Assembly: GCA_024225875.1 (NCBI GenBank)
Contig: JAAEMD010000370.1
Location: 1-5,593, forward strand
DNA from: a bacterium
GTDB taxonomy: Bacteria; Margulisbacteria; Marinamargulisbacteria; JAAEMD01
DNA: 5,593 nucleotides
Direction: 5' to 3'
Shown: piece after piece, positions 1 through 5,593 of the stretch
Layout: every line of letters starts with the position of its first letter
Position numbering within the stretch: position 1 is the first letter of the stretch
The notes under the pieces: generated by a model
Database searches by the model: none
What the model saw: only the letters and a program-made list of their open reading frames with translations
What the model was told of the DNA's origin: nothing
Translations under genes and position numbers: made by a program

Positions 1-68
1 ATCCACTCTTCTATCGTTGGTGGAAACAAATAAGGTGTATTTCTATCGGCGGTTTTAAATCTTGTCAT
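1..68 (-). CDS. IS transposase, N-terminal fragment (probably IS1182-like), cut by window edge
   Basis: Read on the minus strand, an ATG at 68-66 opens a frame of 22 codons that runs off the left edge. The product contains RFKTADRNTPYLFPP followed by TIEEW. This is how DDE transposases of the IS1182-like group begin (compare the family pattern RFK.ADR...LLPP.L.EW.PE.HL). The start is supported by a GAGGT ribosome binding site (complement of 74-78) five bases upstream. The gene points away from the operon, so the 5'-side end of the insertion sequence should lie between about 82 and the operon promoter. Only the N-terminus is visible, so whether the transposase is intact cannot be judged. The family call rests on a short stretch recognised from memory. 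Confidence 0.75.
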   Translation of the reverse strand, partial: MTRFKTADRNTPYLFPPTIEEW

Positions 69-216
69 TTTTTACCTCGCTGATTTATTTCTTCTTCCTT
101 ATATTTTATCATCTCTGCTTAAGAACGACAGACTCCTAGTAGACGATGTTAGAACCAAGGTAAAGCTAAATAAAGATATTTTTGTTATGAAAACTTTTGC
201 CAAACACATAAGTATG

Positions 217-231
217 GCATAATGATTATGC
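217..231. promoter_or_regulatory. Operator-like perfect dyad (Fur-like 7-1-7)
   Basis: GCATAAT-G-ATTATGC is a perfect inverted repeat of seven bases on each side of a single central base. The 7-1-7 geometry and the ATAAT/ATTAT core match the Fur-box half-sites TGATAAT-N-ATTATCA at 10 of 14 positions. The outer two bases of each arm differ. The left arm contains CATAAT (218-223), which could serve as a -10 box with TTGCCA (197-202) as -35 at a short 15-base spacing, so a bound repressor would block that promoter. The dyad is seen directly; a regulator binding it is inferred. It lies 163 bases before gene 1. Confidence 0.4.
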
Positions 232-282
232 GCTCAAAAGGGATATATAATTTAAGTTGTTATTTTGATACCTCGGTTACTT

Positions 283-312
283 TTGAGAAACCCCTGAAAA
301 AAATATTAGAAT
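283..312 (+). promoter_or_regulatory. Candidate sigma-70 promoter of the three-gene operon
   Basis: TTGAGA (283-288) matches the -35 consensus at five of six positions. TAGAAT (307-312) matches the -10 consensus at five of six, with an 18-base spacer. Transcription would start near 319-320 and give a leader of about 75 bases before gene 1. It is the best-scoring pair by eye upstream of the operon, but AT-rich sequence makes chance matches common. Confidence 0.4.
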
Positions 313-380
313 AGATATAGAAGAGAATACGTAATAAGTTTATTATTGGTTTTGTAGACTTATTATTAGCTTGATTATAT

Positions 381-385
381 AAGGA
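381..385 (+). promoter_or_regulatory. Ribosome binding site of gene 1
   Basis: AAGGA lies eight bases before the ATG at 394, and supports that start for the membrane protein. Confidence 0.65.
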
Positions 386-393
386 TAAAAATT

Positions 394-873
394 ATGTCAT
401 TAACAAAAAAGATATTAGCTGGGATTGCAATAAGTTTTATTGTATTAGTAATTCTTCTTAGATTACTTAATATTATTAATCCTGTAGATAAGATAAATAT
501 TTCTAATTATCCATTAGCCAAAGAAAACATTAGTTTTTACAAAGTATTAAAACAAACTATTAAACTTAAAACGGAAAATATTCCTCTTAATAAAATAACT
601 CCCTTTAAATGGAAGAAGGCTTGTTTTTATGGGCCTTATACATCTCCAGTTTCTTGGGTTAGTGATGATAGCTACTGGACAATTATTTTTACATTAGAAG
701 ATAGCAAAGAACTAGCATTAAGAATTCCAAGAGGGTTAGTTGACTTCGATGCAAAGCAGTTTTCTGGACATGTTGAAGAAGATGGAACAATTTACTTTTA
801 TTATAAAGATCACATATGGGAAAATAAAAGCTATAATAGACTGTATATTGGTTATAAAAACAAGGAGGGTTAA
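394..873 (+). CDS. Single-pass membrane protein of unknown function
   Basis: A 159-residue protein that I do not recognise by name. Residues 7-27 form a strongly hydrophobic helix (ILAGIAISFIVLVILLRLL) preceded by two lysines. By the positive-inside rule this predicts an uncleaved anchor with the remaining ~130 residues outside the cytoplasm. The outer part has a distinctive FKWKKACFYGPYTSP segment at about residues 71-85 (a W...C..GPYT pattern) and then a tryptophan- and tyrosine-rich, mostly beta-like stretch (YWTIIFTL, TIYFYY, RLYIGY). A similar F.W...v...PYT pattern occurs in other small anchored bacterial proteins of unknown role. It opens the operon, and its last codons contain the ribosome binding site of gene 2, which starts 2 bases after its stop. 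Translation of the two is therefore probably coupled. A possible job is partner or immunity protein for gene 2, but this is only inferred from position. Confidence 0.85.
   Translation: MSLTKKILAGIAISFIVLVILLRLLNIINPVDKINISNYPLAKENISFYKVLKQTIKLKTENIPLNKITPFKWKKACFYGPYTSPVSWVSDDSYWTIIFTLEDSKELALRIPRGLVDFDAKQFSGHVEEDGTIYFYYKDHIWENKSYNRLYIGYKNKEG
864..869 (+). promoter_or_regulatory. Strong Shine-Dalgarno of gene 2, inside gene 1
   Basis: GGAGGG, within AAGGAGGG (862-869), lies six bases before the ATG at 876 and inside the last codons of gene 1. It is the strongest ribosome binding site in the window, stronger than those of gene 1 (AAGGA) and gene 3 (AGGA at 1514-1517, 11 bases away). This suggests gene 2 may be made in excess of its neighbours. 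Confidence 0.75.
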
Positions 874-875
874 TA

Positions 876-1520
876 ATGAGTTATACGTCAAAAGATGAGG
901 CTGCAAAAGAGGCTTACTTACATTTCCATAAAAATATTAGACCTATTTTTGATGATAAAGGAGCTTGGCTACCAGGAGAAAATGCACATAATGATGACGT
1001 AGATGCTTTTAGGCATGCTTATACTAGTGGTGTATTTACCCAAGAGTTTACTGAGGGAATAGCAAATATACTAGGCCATTTTAATGAAATAAAAGGACAG
1101 CTTAAGGATCAGCCAGATTCAGAAAAGAATATGGACTTATGGAACAACAAAGTAGGTAGAGAATACGGCAAAAAAACAACATCTAAGCAGGAGCTTGCAG
1201 AGCTACTACAAAAAGCATTGGAAAATGACGAGTTAATTATTACAGATGACCAAGAAAAGGATTCTAGGAAATACATTGATGAAGGTATAACCGATGAAAA
1301 AGTAATTGATCCTAATAAACCTATAACTGTTATTAAGGAATCTGATACAGGAAGAAATCTTTTATTTTTAAATATGTTAAATGGGGAAATAATGACTAAT
1401 GATGTATTTGTGAATAAGATAAATGCTGGGGATTACCCAGGCTATCATATAGCAAGGGTTGATAGCATAGCTACTCCAGTATCGAACGCTGATGGTAGTA
1501 AAGATAATAACTTAGGATAA
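876..1520 (+). CDS. DUF6973-like protein with DAFRHAY and NN..G motifs
   Basis: A 214-residue, acidic, soluble protein with no signal peptide or membrane helix. The N-terminal half carries DDVDAFRHAYTSG at residues 40-52 and MDLWNNKVGREYG at 86-98, separated by a helical stretch. The combination DAFRHAY ... MD..NN.VG is the signature of DUF6973-like domains, which occur as free proteins and at the ends of larger secreted or polymorphic-toxin-type proteins. No enzymatic activity is known to me for the family. The conserved His47, Asp43 and Asn90-Asn91 look like an active or metal site. The rest (about 100-214) is not recognised. Its end, with INAGDYPGYH and then TPVSNADGSKDNNLG, weakly recalls small DUF3892-type domains. 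The ATG is fixed by the strong ribosome binding site and the 2-base gap after gene 1. Alternatives are a toxin, an envelope hydrolase or an accessory protein to the restriction system. Confidence 0.8.
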   Translation: MSYTSKDEAAKEAYLHFHKNIRPIFDDKGAWLPGENAHNDDVDAFRHAYTSGVFTQEFTEGIANILGHFNEIKGQLKDQPDSEKNMDLWNNKVGREYGKKTTSKQELAELLQKALENDELIITDDQEKDSRKYIDEGITDEKVIDPNKPITVIKESDTGRNLLFLNMLNGEIMTNDVFVNKINAGDYPGYHIARVDSIATPVSNADGSKDNNLG

Positions 1521-1528
1521 GATAACTT

Positions 1529-4500
1529 ATGGAGCAAAAAAAATTCATTTCAAAGCTAGGGTTTATCCCAAAAGAAAATGCAACTGGGATTTTTCACAAG
1601 AAATATCCTGGTAGTAGCGGATACAGCATTGAAATAGATTTTGATAATACAAAAATTAATTATGGTAAAAAGATTAGATCAGAACGCACAACTACTCAAA
1701 ATTTTTCTGATGCGGAAAATTGGGTAGTTCTAGAATGTGTAGATCGTTTACTTACAAAAGGCTATAAACCAGAAGATATTGTCTTAGAAAAGAAATTTAC
1801 AGTAGGCCATGGCGCAAGTGGTGGTTGGTTAGATATTTTGGTTAAAAAAGACCAAACAGCCTATTTGATGATTGAATGTAAGACCTGGGGCGCTGAATTT
1901 GATAAAGCATTTAATAAATTAAAAAGAGATGGCGGACAACTGTTTACTTACTTTCAGCAAGACAAGAATGCAGATGTATTAATGCTTTATACTTCTGAAT
2001 TTGATAATAACGAAGTTAAGTATAAAAATGAAATTATTAAAATAGAAGAGGACTATCGCCAGACAGGAAATGTAAAAGATTTTTTTGAGCGCTGGAATAA
2101 ACTTCCTAGAACAAACGGGATTTTTGATTCTTGGGTAAAGCCCTATGAGTTTCAAAGCAAGGCGTTAACCAAGAAAGATCTGAAGGCATTAAGGCAAGAA
2201 GATAGTAGCTTTATTTTTAATCGCTTTTTAGAAATATTAAGACATAATGTTGTTTCTGATAAACCAAATGCTTTTAACAAGATATTTACTCTTTTTCTTT
2301 GTAAAATTGTTGATGAGGATAGAAATGATGATGAGCAATTACACTTTCAGTGGGTTGAAGGGGAAGACGATCACATCTCATTTCAAAAACGATTAACAGA
2401 CTTATACAACAGAGGAATGCTAGAGTTATTAGAGAAGAAGGTAACTGATGTTAGCGACTCTGAATTTGATAAAAGATTTAAACAGGTAGAAGATAAATAT
2501 AGAGATGAATTTAAAGACATTCTTACTGAAATACGCTTAAAGAAAAATAATGAATTTGCCATAAAAGAGGTATATGATGATGCTTCTTTTGAAGAAAATG
2601 CAAAAGTTGTAAAAGAAGTCGTAGAGTTATTGCAAGATTACAGAATTAGATATAATTACAGACAACAATTTCTTAGTGATTTCTTTGAGTTATTATTAAC
2701 CACAGGTTTAAAACAAGAGTCAGGACAGTTTTTTACACCTGTTCCGGTTGCTCGTTTTATTATACGGAGCATTCCTTTAAAGCAGTTTGCAATACAAAAA
2801 TTAAAAGAAAACGATGTAGACCTTCTGCCAAATGTAATTGATTATGCAGCAGGTAGTGGACATTTTCTTACTGAATCGATGGAAGAAATCCAAAGAATAA
2901 TTGATGATATAGATTCTAAAAGTTATAAGCCCTCTACTGCAAAAAGTATAAAACAATGGAAAGTAAACCAATTTGATTGGGCAGAGGACTATGTTTATGG
3001 CGTTGAAAAAGATTATCGGTTGGTTAAAACCGCAAAGGTAAGTTGTTATTTACATGGAGATGGTCTTGCCAAAGTTATTCATGGGGATGGCCTTTCTGAT
3101 TTTGAAACAACCAAAGAATATAAAGATAAATTAAAAGAAAAAGATAAAACTTATAAGCAGGATAACAAGCAATTTGATATTGTTGTTTCAAACCCACCTT
3201 ATTCTGTTTCTGCATTTAAAGGAATGCTTACAGAGGAAAAAGCAAAAGACAATTTTGATTTATATAAAAGATTAACAGATCAAAGTAGTGAAATTGAATG
3301 TTTATTTGTAGAGCGCACCAAGCAACTGTTAAAAGATGGCGGAGTTGCCGGAATTATTTTACCGAGTAGTATTTTAAGTAATACGGGAATATATACCGAA
3401 ACCAGAGAGATTATACTTAAATATTTTGAGATTATAGCTATCACAGAATTAGGATCTAACACTTTTATGGCAACAGGAACAAATACAGTAACGCTATTTT
3501 TAAAACGAAGAAATAATGCAGATTGGGTAAATATTAAAGCATCGATTGATAAGTTTGCTACTAGCTTTCAAGACATTACGATTAATGGAATTGAAAAGCC
3601 TGTAAGTAAGTATGTAGCACATACCTGGGAAGAAATTGATTTTGCAGACTATATTTCTCTTTTGCAAAAAAAGCCTAGTGAAAAAATAAAGCAACATGAA
3701 ATTTATAAAGAGTATGTTAAAAAGATAAAATCTAAAACCGAACAATATTTTTGTAATAAAATAATTGAGTTAGAAAAAGAAAAACTCCTTTATTTTATTT
3801 TGGCTTATCCCCAAAAAGTGGTTCTAATAAAAACAGGTGAGAAAAAAGATGAGAAAGCCTTTTTGGGATATGAATTTAGTAACCGTAGAGGTAGTGAGGG
3901 AATACACCCCATACGAAGAGGTAAGTCTATAGATGAGTGCACCAGTCTTTATGATCCAAACAGCTTTGATAATGTTGAAAAGGCAAGTGCTTATATATAC
4001 AAAGCTTTTCAGGGAGATTTAATTGCGGGGATTCACGAGAGTTTAGCAAATAATGTTTCTTATGTTGATCTTGTTGATATGATGACTTTTGGTAGGGTTG
4101 ATTTTGAGAAAAATATTTCGCTATCAACTAAAAAAAAAGTAAAAATTGAAAGTAAATGGGAGCAAATTCAATTAACTAATACACTAGTAGATGTACGTGG
4201 TAGCATAAGAAAGATTAAGAAATCTGAAATATTAGTTAAAGGTGAAACTCCTGTGATTACTCAAGAAAGAAATGAGCTTATATCAGGTTATTCAAATGAA
4301 AAGAATCCAATCATAGATACGCCCTTATTATTATTTGGAGATCATTCCTGCACATTAAAATACATTGATTTTAATTTCTTTAGAGGTGCAGATGGAACTA
4401 TTTTGTTAAAACCTAACAATAGTTTTATTCCAAAATATTTTTTCTATTTCCTTGATTTTTTAGGTATAGATTTAATTCCAAATAGAAATAAATACGAACG

Positions 4501-5245
4501 TCATTTCAAGTATTTGAAAAACATTAAAATCCCCCTCCCTCCAAAAGAAATTCAAGAAAAAATAGTTGCTGATATAGAAGTTTTAGAGAAAAAAGAAAAA
4601 AATGCAACAGAGACCATTACTAAGTATAGGAAGGAAATTGAAACTTTTATAAAACTATCTTCTGGCACCTTGTTTAAGTTGGAAGAAATAACAACTAAAA
4701 TAGGTAGTGGAGCAACTCCTCTTGGTGGAGAAAGCTCATACCAAACAAGTGGGATTAGTTTAATTAGAAGTCAAAACATTTACGATCATGGATTTATGAA
4801 AAAAGGATTAGCATTTATCAGTGAGAAACAAGCTGGTAAATTAAAAAATGTAACTGTAGAAAAAGATGATATTTTGTTTAATATTACGGGAGCATCTATA
4901 GCAAGATGTTGTGTTGTGGATAATAAATATTTACCAGCTAGAGTTAACCAACACGTTGCTATAATTCGTACCAATAAAAAAGTTCTTCCTAAGTACTTAC
5001 AGATGATCTTAATTAGCCCTAAATATAAAAATCAGTTATTACAAATTGGAGAACAAGCAACGTCAAGACAGGCAATTACAAAATCCCAATTAGAAAACTT
5101 TAAAATACATCTGCCAGTGTTTTCCGAGCAAAAAAGAATTGTAGCTAAAATAGAGGAAATAGAAGAAAAGATTAAAACCTTGGAAAATGACATTAAAAAA
5201 ATACCACAAGAAAAAGAAAGTGTTTTAAAAAAGTATTTAGAATAG
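1529..5245 (+). CDS. Single-chain Type IIG/IIB restriction-modification enzyme (R-M-S fusion)
   Basis: This 1238-residue protein joins cleavage, methylation and DNA recognition in one chain. Residues 1-200 are an HsdR_N-like PD-(D/E)XK nuclease: LDIL with Asp102, MIECK with Glu116 and Lys118, and a QxxxY motif (Gln137, Tyr141). Residues 370-660 are a gamma-class N6-adenine methyltransferase: SGQFFTP (398-404), the SAM-binding AAGSGHFL (440-447), acidic Glu493 in YGVEKD, and catalytic NPPY (555-558). A linker domain with FLGYEFSNRRGSEGI (778-792) follows. The C-terminus has two HsdS-type target recognition domains, about 876-1000 (GDHS...GADGTILLKP) and 1048-1195 (GSGATPLGG, NITGASIARCC, RVNQHVAIIR). 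Each ends in a P-rich LP..EQ/IQ turn plus a coiled coil (1004-1040, 1199-1230). Length and order match AloI-type enzymes (about 1250 residues), which bind a split site and cut outside it. The recognition site cannot be read from sequence. All key residues are present, so it is probably active. No separate HsdS, HsdM or controller gene is seen. Confidence 0.93.
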   Translation: MEQKKFISKLGFIPKENATGIFHKKYPGSSGYSIEIDFDNTKINYGKKIRSERTTTQNFSDAENWVVLECVDRLLTKGYKPEDIVLEKKFTVGHGASGGWLDILVKKDQTAYLMIECKTWGAEFDKAFNKLKRDGGQLFTYFQQDKNADVLMLYTSEFDNNEVKYKNEIIKIEEDYRQTGNVKDFFERWNKLPRTNGIFDSWVKPYEFQSKALTKKDLKALRQEDSSFIFNRFLEILRHNVVSDKPNAFNKIFTLFLCKIVDEDRNDDEQLHFQWVEGEDDHISFQKRLTDLYNRGMLELLEKKVTDVSDSEFDKRFKQVEDKYRDEFKDILTEIRLKKNNEFAIKEVYDDASFEENAKVVKEVVELLQDYRIRYNYRQQFLSDFFELLLTTGLKQESGQFFTPVPVARFIIRSIPLKQFAIQKLKENDVDLLPNVIDYAAGSGHFLTESMEEIQRIIDDIDSKSYKPSTAKSIKQWKVNQFDWAEDYVYGVEKDYRLVKTAKVSCYLHGDGLAKVIHGDGLSDFETTKEYKDKLKEKDKTYKQDNKQFDIVVSNPPYSVSAFKGMLTEEKAKDNFDLYKRLTDQSSEIECLFVERTKQLLKDGGVAGIILPSSILSNTGIYTETREIILKYFEIIAITELGSNTFMATGTNTVTLFLKRRNNADWVNIKASIDKFATSFQDITINGIEKPVSKYVAHTWEEIDFADYISLLQKKPSEKIKQHEIYKEYVKKIKSKTEQYFCNKIIELEKEKLLYFILAYPQKVVLIKTGEKKDEKAFLGYEFSNRRGSEGIHPIRRGKSIDECTSLYDPNSFDNVEKASAYIYKAFQGDLIAGIHESLANNVSYVDLVDMMTFGRVDFEKNISLSTKKKVKIESKWEQIQLTNTLVDVRGSIRKIKKSEILVKGETPVITQERNELISGYSNEKNPIIDTPLLLFGDHSCTLKYIDFNFFRGADGTILLKPNNSFIPKYFFYFLDFLGIDLIPNRNKYERHFKYLKNIKIPLPPKEIQEKIVADIEVLEKKEKNATETITKYRKEIETFIKLSSGTLFKLEEITTKIGSGATPLGGESSYQTSGISLIRSQNIYDHGFMKKGLAFISEKQAGKLKNVTVEKDDILFNITGASIARCCVVDNKYLPARVNQHVAIIRTNKKVLPKYLQMILISPKYKNQLLQIGEQATSRQAITKSQLENFKIHLPVFSEQKRIVAKIEEIEEKIKTLENDIKKIPQEKESVLKKYLE
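1536..1543 (+). repeat. A8 tract at codons 3-5 of the restriction-modification gene
   Basis: Eight A residues follow ATGGAGC. Loss of one A leads to a TAG after nine codons; gain of one leads to a stop after roughly 26 codons. Either would abolish the protein. Slippage is possible but not shown. Confidence 0.9.
4130..4138 (+). repeat. A9 tract at the methyltransferase/specificity junction
   Basis: Nine A residues encode Lys868-870, just before the first target recognition domain begins at about residue 876. It is the longest homopolymer I noticed in the window. Loss of one A gives AAG-TAA, an immediate stop after residue 870. Gain of one A gives three extra codons and then TGA. Confidence 0.92.
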
Positions 5246-5364
5246 TTTTGCCTTCCCATATTAATGAAGTATTAATAATAGTCAAAGAATAAAATGGCAA
5301 TTCCCAAGACGTAGCAAATAAGCAAAGACTTTTTATGACCCTTGCAAGAGCCTTTTAGAAATAA

Positions 5365-5384
5365 GCCCAGGCAAAGGGCTGGGC
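5365..5384. repeat. Small inverted repeat (hairpin), not a clear terminator
   Basis: GCCCAG (5365-5370) pairs with CTGGGC (5379-5384) around an 8-base loop, about 120 bases after the operon stop. A GC-rich stem is unusual in this AT-rich context and could end or stabilise the transcript. However, the bases after it are GCAAGAAAATTT, without a T-run, so a standard intrinsic terminator is not supported. Confidence 0.4.
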
Positions 5385-5479
5385 GCAAGAAAATTTATTC
5401 GCTTGCTCGTCGTTAAAGAGGTTTGTTTTTATAGGTAGATAGATAAAGATGTAGGACGTGTAAACTTTTGAGTGTAATT

Positions 5480-5498
5480 TCGGGTTTAGCAAACCCGA
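5480..5498. repeat. Perfect 8-bp stem with 3-base loop
   Basis: TCGGGTTT (5480-5487), loop AGC, AAACCCGA (5491-5498). It is the tightest hairpin in the window. On the minus strand it overlaps the TAA that closes the reading frame entering from the right edge. No T-run follows on either strand, so it may be a factor-dependent end, an RNA stability element or a dispersed palindrome. Confidence 0.55.
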
Positions 5499-5593
5499 TA
5501 GAAAGCCAGGAACTTGTATGGAATGATTTGGTCAATGCCCTTGCGGCTTGACGAAATTATTTCAGCCAAGTTACCGCTAGCGCTTTTGAAACG
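5486..5593 (-). CDS. Possible 3' end of a minus-strand gene, cut by window edge
   Basis: Reading leftwards from the right edge, a frame stays open for 35 codons and ends with TAA at 5488-5486. It contains SSSRKGIDQIIPYKFLAF. No family is recognised. It is offered because the stretch has higher G+C than its surroundings and the stop falls inside a perfect hairpin, as at many gene ends. It may equally be non-coding, and no start can be seen. Confidence 0.2.
   Translation of the reverse strand, partial: RFKSASGNLAEIISSSRKGIDQIIPYKFLAFYRVC

Larger units (their letters stand above)
82..393. other. Gene-free region between IS transposase and operon
   Basis: No frame of convincing length or composition is seen on either strand. 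The stretch should contain the terminal inverted repeat of the insertion sequence, but the second end of the element is outside the window, so the boundary cannot be placed by comparison. A possible boundary is near the CTAG at 136-139, where the sequence seems to change character; this is a guess. Further right are the 15-base dyad at 217-231, an 8-bp inverted repeat (CTCAAAAG 233-240 with CTTTTGAG 280-287, 39-base loop), and the promoter candidate at 283-312. Confidence 0.7.
5246..5593. other. Gene-poor region downstream of the operon
   Basis: No convincing complete gene and no tRNA or recognisable structural RNA is seen. It contains an all-A/T stem (TATTAAT 5259-5265 with ATTAATA 5271-5277), two G/C-containing hairpins (5365-5384 and 5480-5498), and an imperfect multi-helix hairpin at 5543-5577 (GCGG/CCGC, CTTG/CAAG, GAAA/TTTC) running into the palindrome CGCTAGCG (5575-5582). 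None has the run of T expected of an intrinsic terminator, so the end of the operon transcript is not located. The last ~108 bases have about 44% G+C, clearly above the rest of the window. Confidence 0.6.

Noticed and set aside
233..287. Inverted repeat CTCAAAAG / CTTTTGAG with a 39-base loop as an operator or IS end
   Set aside because: Only 8 bp, A/T-rich and not extendable on either side; such a match is expected by chance at this composition.
352..380. Promoter pair TTGTAG (352-357) and TTATAT (375-380), 17-base spacer
   Set aside because: Transcription would start at about 387, after the AAGGA ribosome binding site, leaving gene 1 almost leaderless; the pair at 283-312 fits better.
3280..3745. 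Minus-strand open frames of 60 and 81 codons inside the restriction-modification gene
   Set aside because: They lie opposite well-conserved methyltransferase and linker sequence, have no convincing ribosome binding site and give hydrophobic, low-information products typical of antisense to AT-rich genes.
3927..5259. Further minus-strand open frames (3927-4127, 4786-4974, 5032-5259)
   Set aside because: All are shadows of the linker and recognition-domain coding sequence; none resembles a known protein.
5259..5277. Stem TATTAAT / ATTAATA just after the operon as a terminator
   Set aside because: The stem has only A-T pairs and no T-run follows, so it would be too weak for intrinsic termination.
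279..5472. 9-base direct match ACTTTTGAG upstream (279-287) and downstream (5464-5472) of the operon as flanking repeats of a mobile unit
   Set aside because: A single 9-mer shared between two ~300-base AT-rich regions is within chance expectation and the flanks do not match further.
5300..5593. Structural RNA (tRNA, SRP RNA, RNase P RNA) or CRISPR array downstream of the operon
   Set aside because: No cloverleaf, no conserved motifs of those RNAs and no regularly spaced direct repeats were found.

Overview
This is an AT-rich bacterial window (roughly one third G+C by eye, many A/T homopolymers) with clear Shine-Dalgarno sites. It carries one compact three-gene operon on the + strand, flanked by mobile-element debris on the left and non-coding, somewhat higher-GC sequence on the right. 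Codon use and composition fit an AT-rich proteobacterium, possibly host-associated such as a Legionella-like or Rickettsiales-like lineage. They do not settle the taxon, and no taxon-specific marker is present.

Left edge (1-393): the first 22 codons of an insertion-sequence transposase, probably IS1182-like, read leftwards off the window. A gene-free stretch follows, holding a perfect 7-1-7 dyad (217-231) that resembles a Fur-type operator, and a plausible sigma-70 promoter (283-312) for the operon.

Operon (394-5245): gene 1 is a 159-residue protein with one N-terminal membrane anchor and no recognised function. Gene 2 is a 214-residue soluble protein with DAFRHAY and MDLWNNKVG motifs, of the type seen in the DUF6973-like family. 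It starts 2 bases after gene 1, and its ribosome binding site lies inside gene 1. Gene 3 starts 8 bases after gene 2. It is a 1238-residue single-chain restriction-modification enzyme with an N-terminal PD-(D/E)XK nuclease, a central gamma-class N6-adenine methyltransferase and two C-terminal HsdS-type target recognition domains. This is the layout of AloI-like Type IIB/IIG enzymes. All the key catalytic motifs look intact.

Gene 3 should methylate host DNA at a bipartite site and cut unmodified DNA. Genes 1 and 2 form a tight pair that is not a known part of such systems. They could be an effector/immunity-type pair, or accessory factors sharing the promoter. Two poly-A tracts in gene 3 stand out: A8 at codons 3-5, and A9 exactly at the seam between the methyltransferase and the specificity domains. 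A one-base slip in either direction at the A9 tract stops translation at once and would yield a nuclease-methyltransferase without recognition domains.

Right edge (5246-5593): no convincing gene. There are several small hairpins, none with a U-tract. The last ~108 bases are visibly richer in G+C and may hold the 3' end of a minus-strand reading frame.
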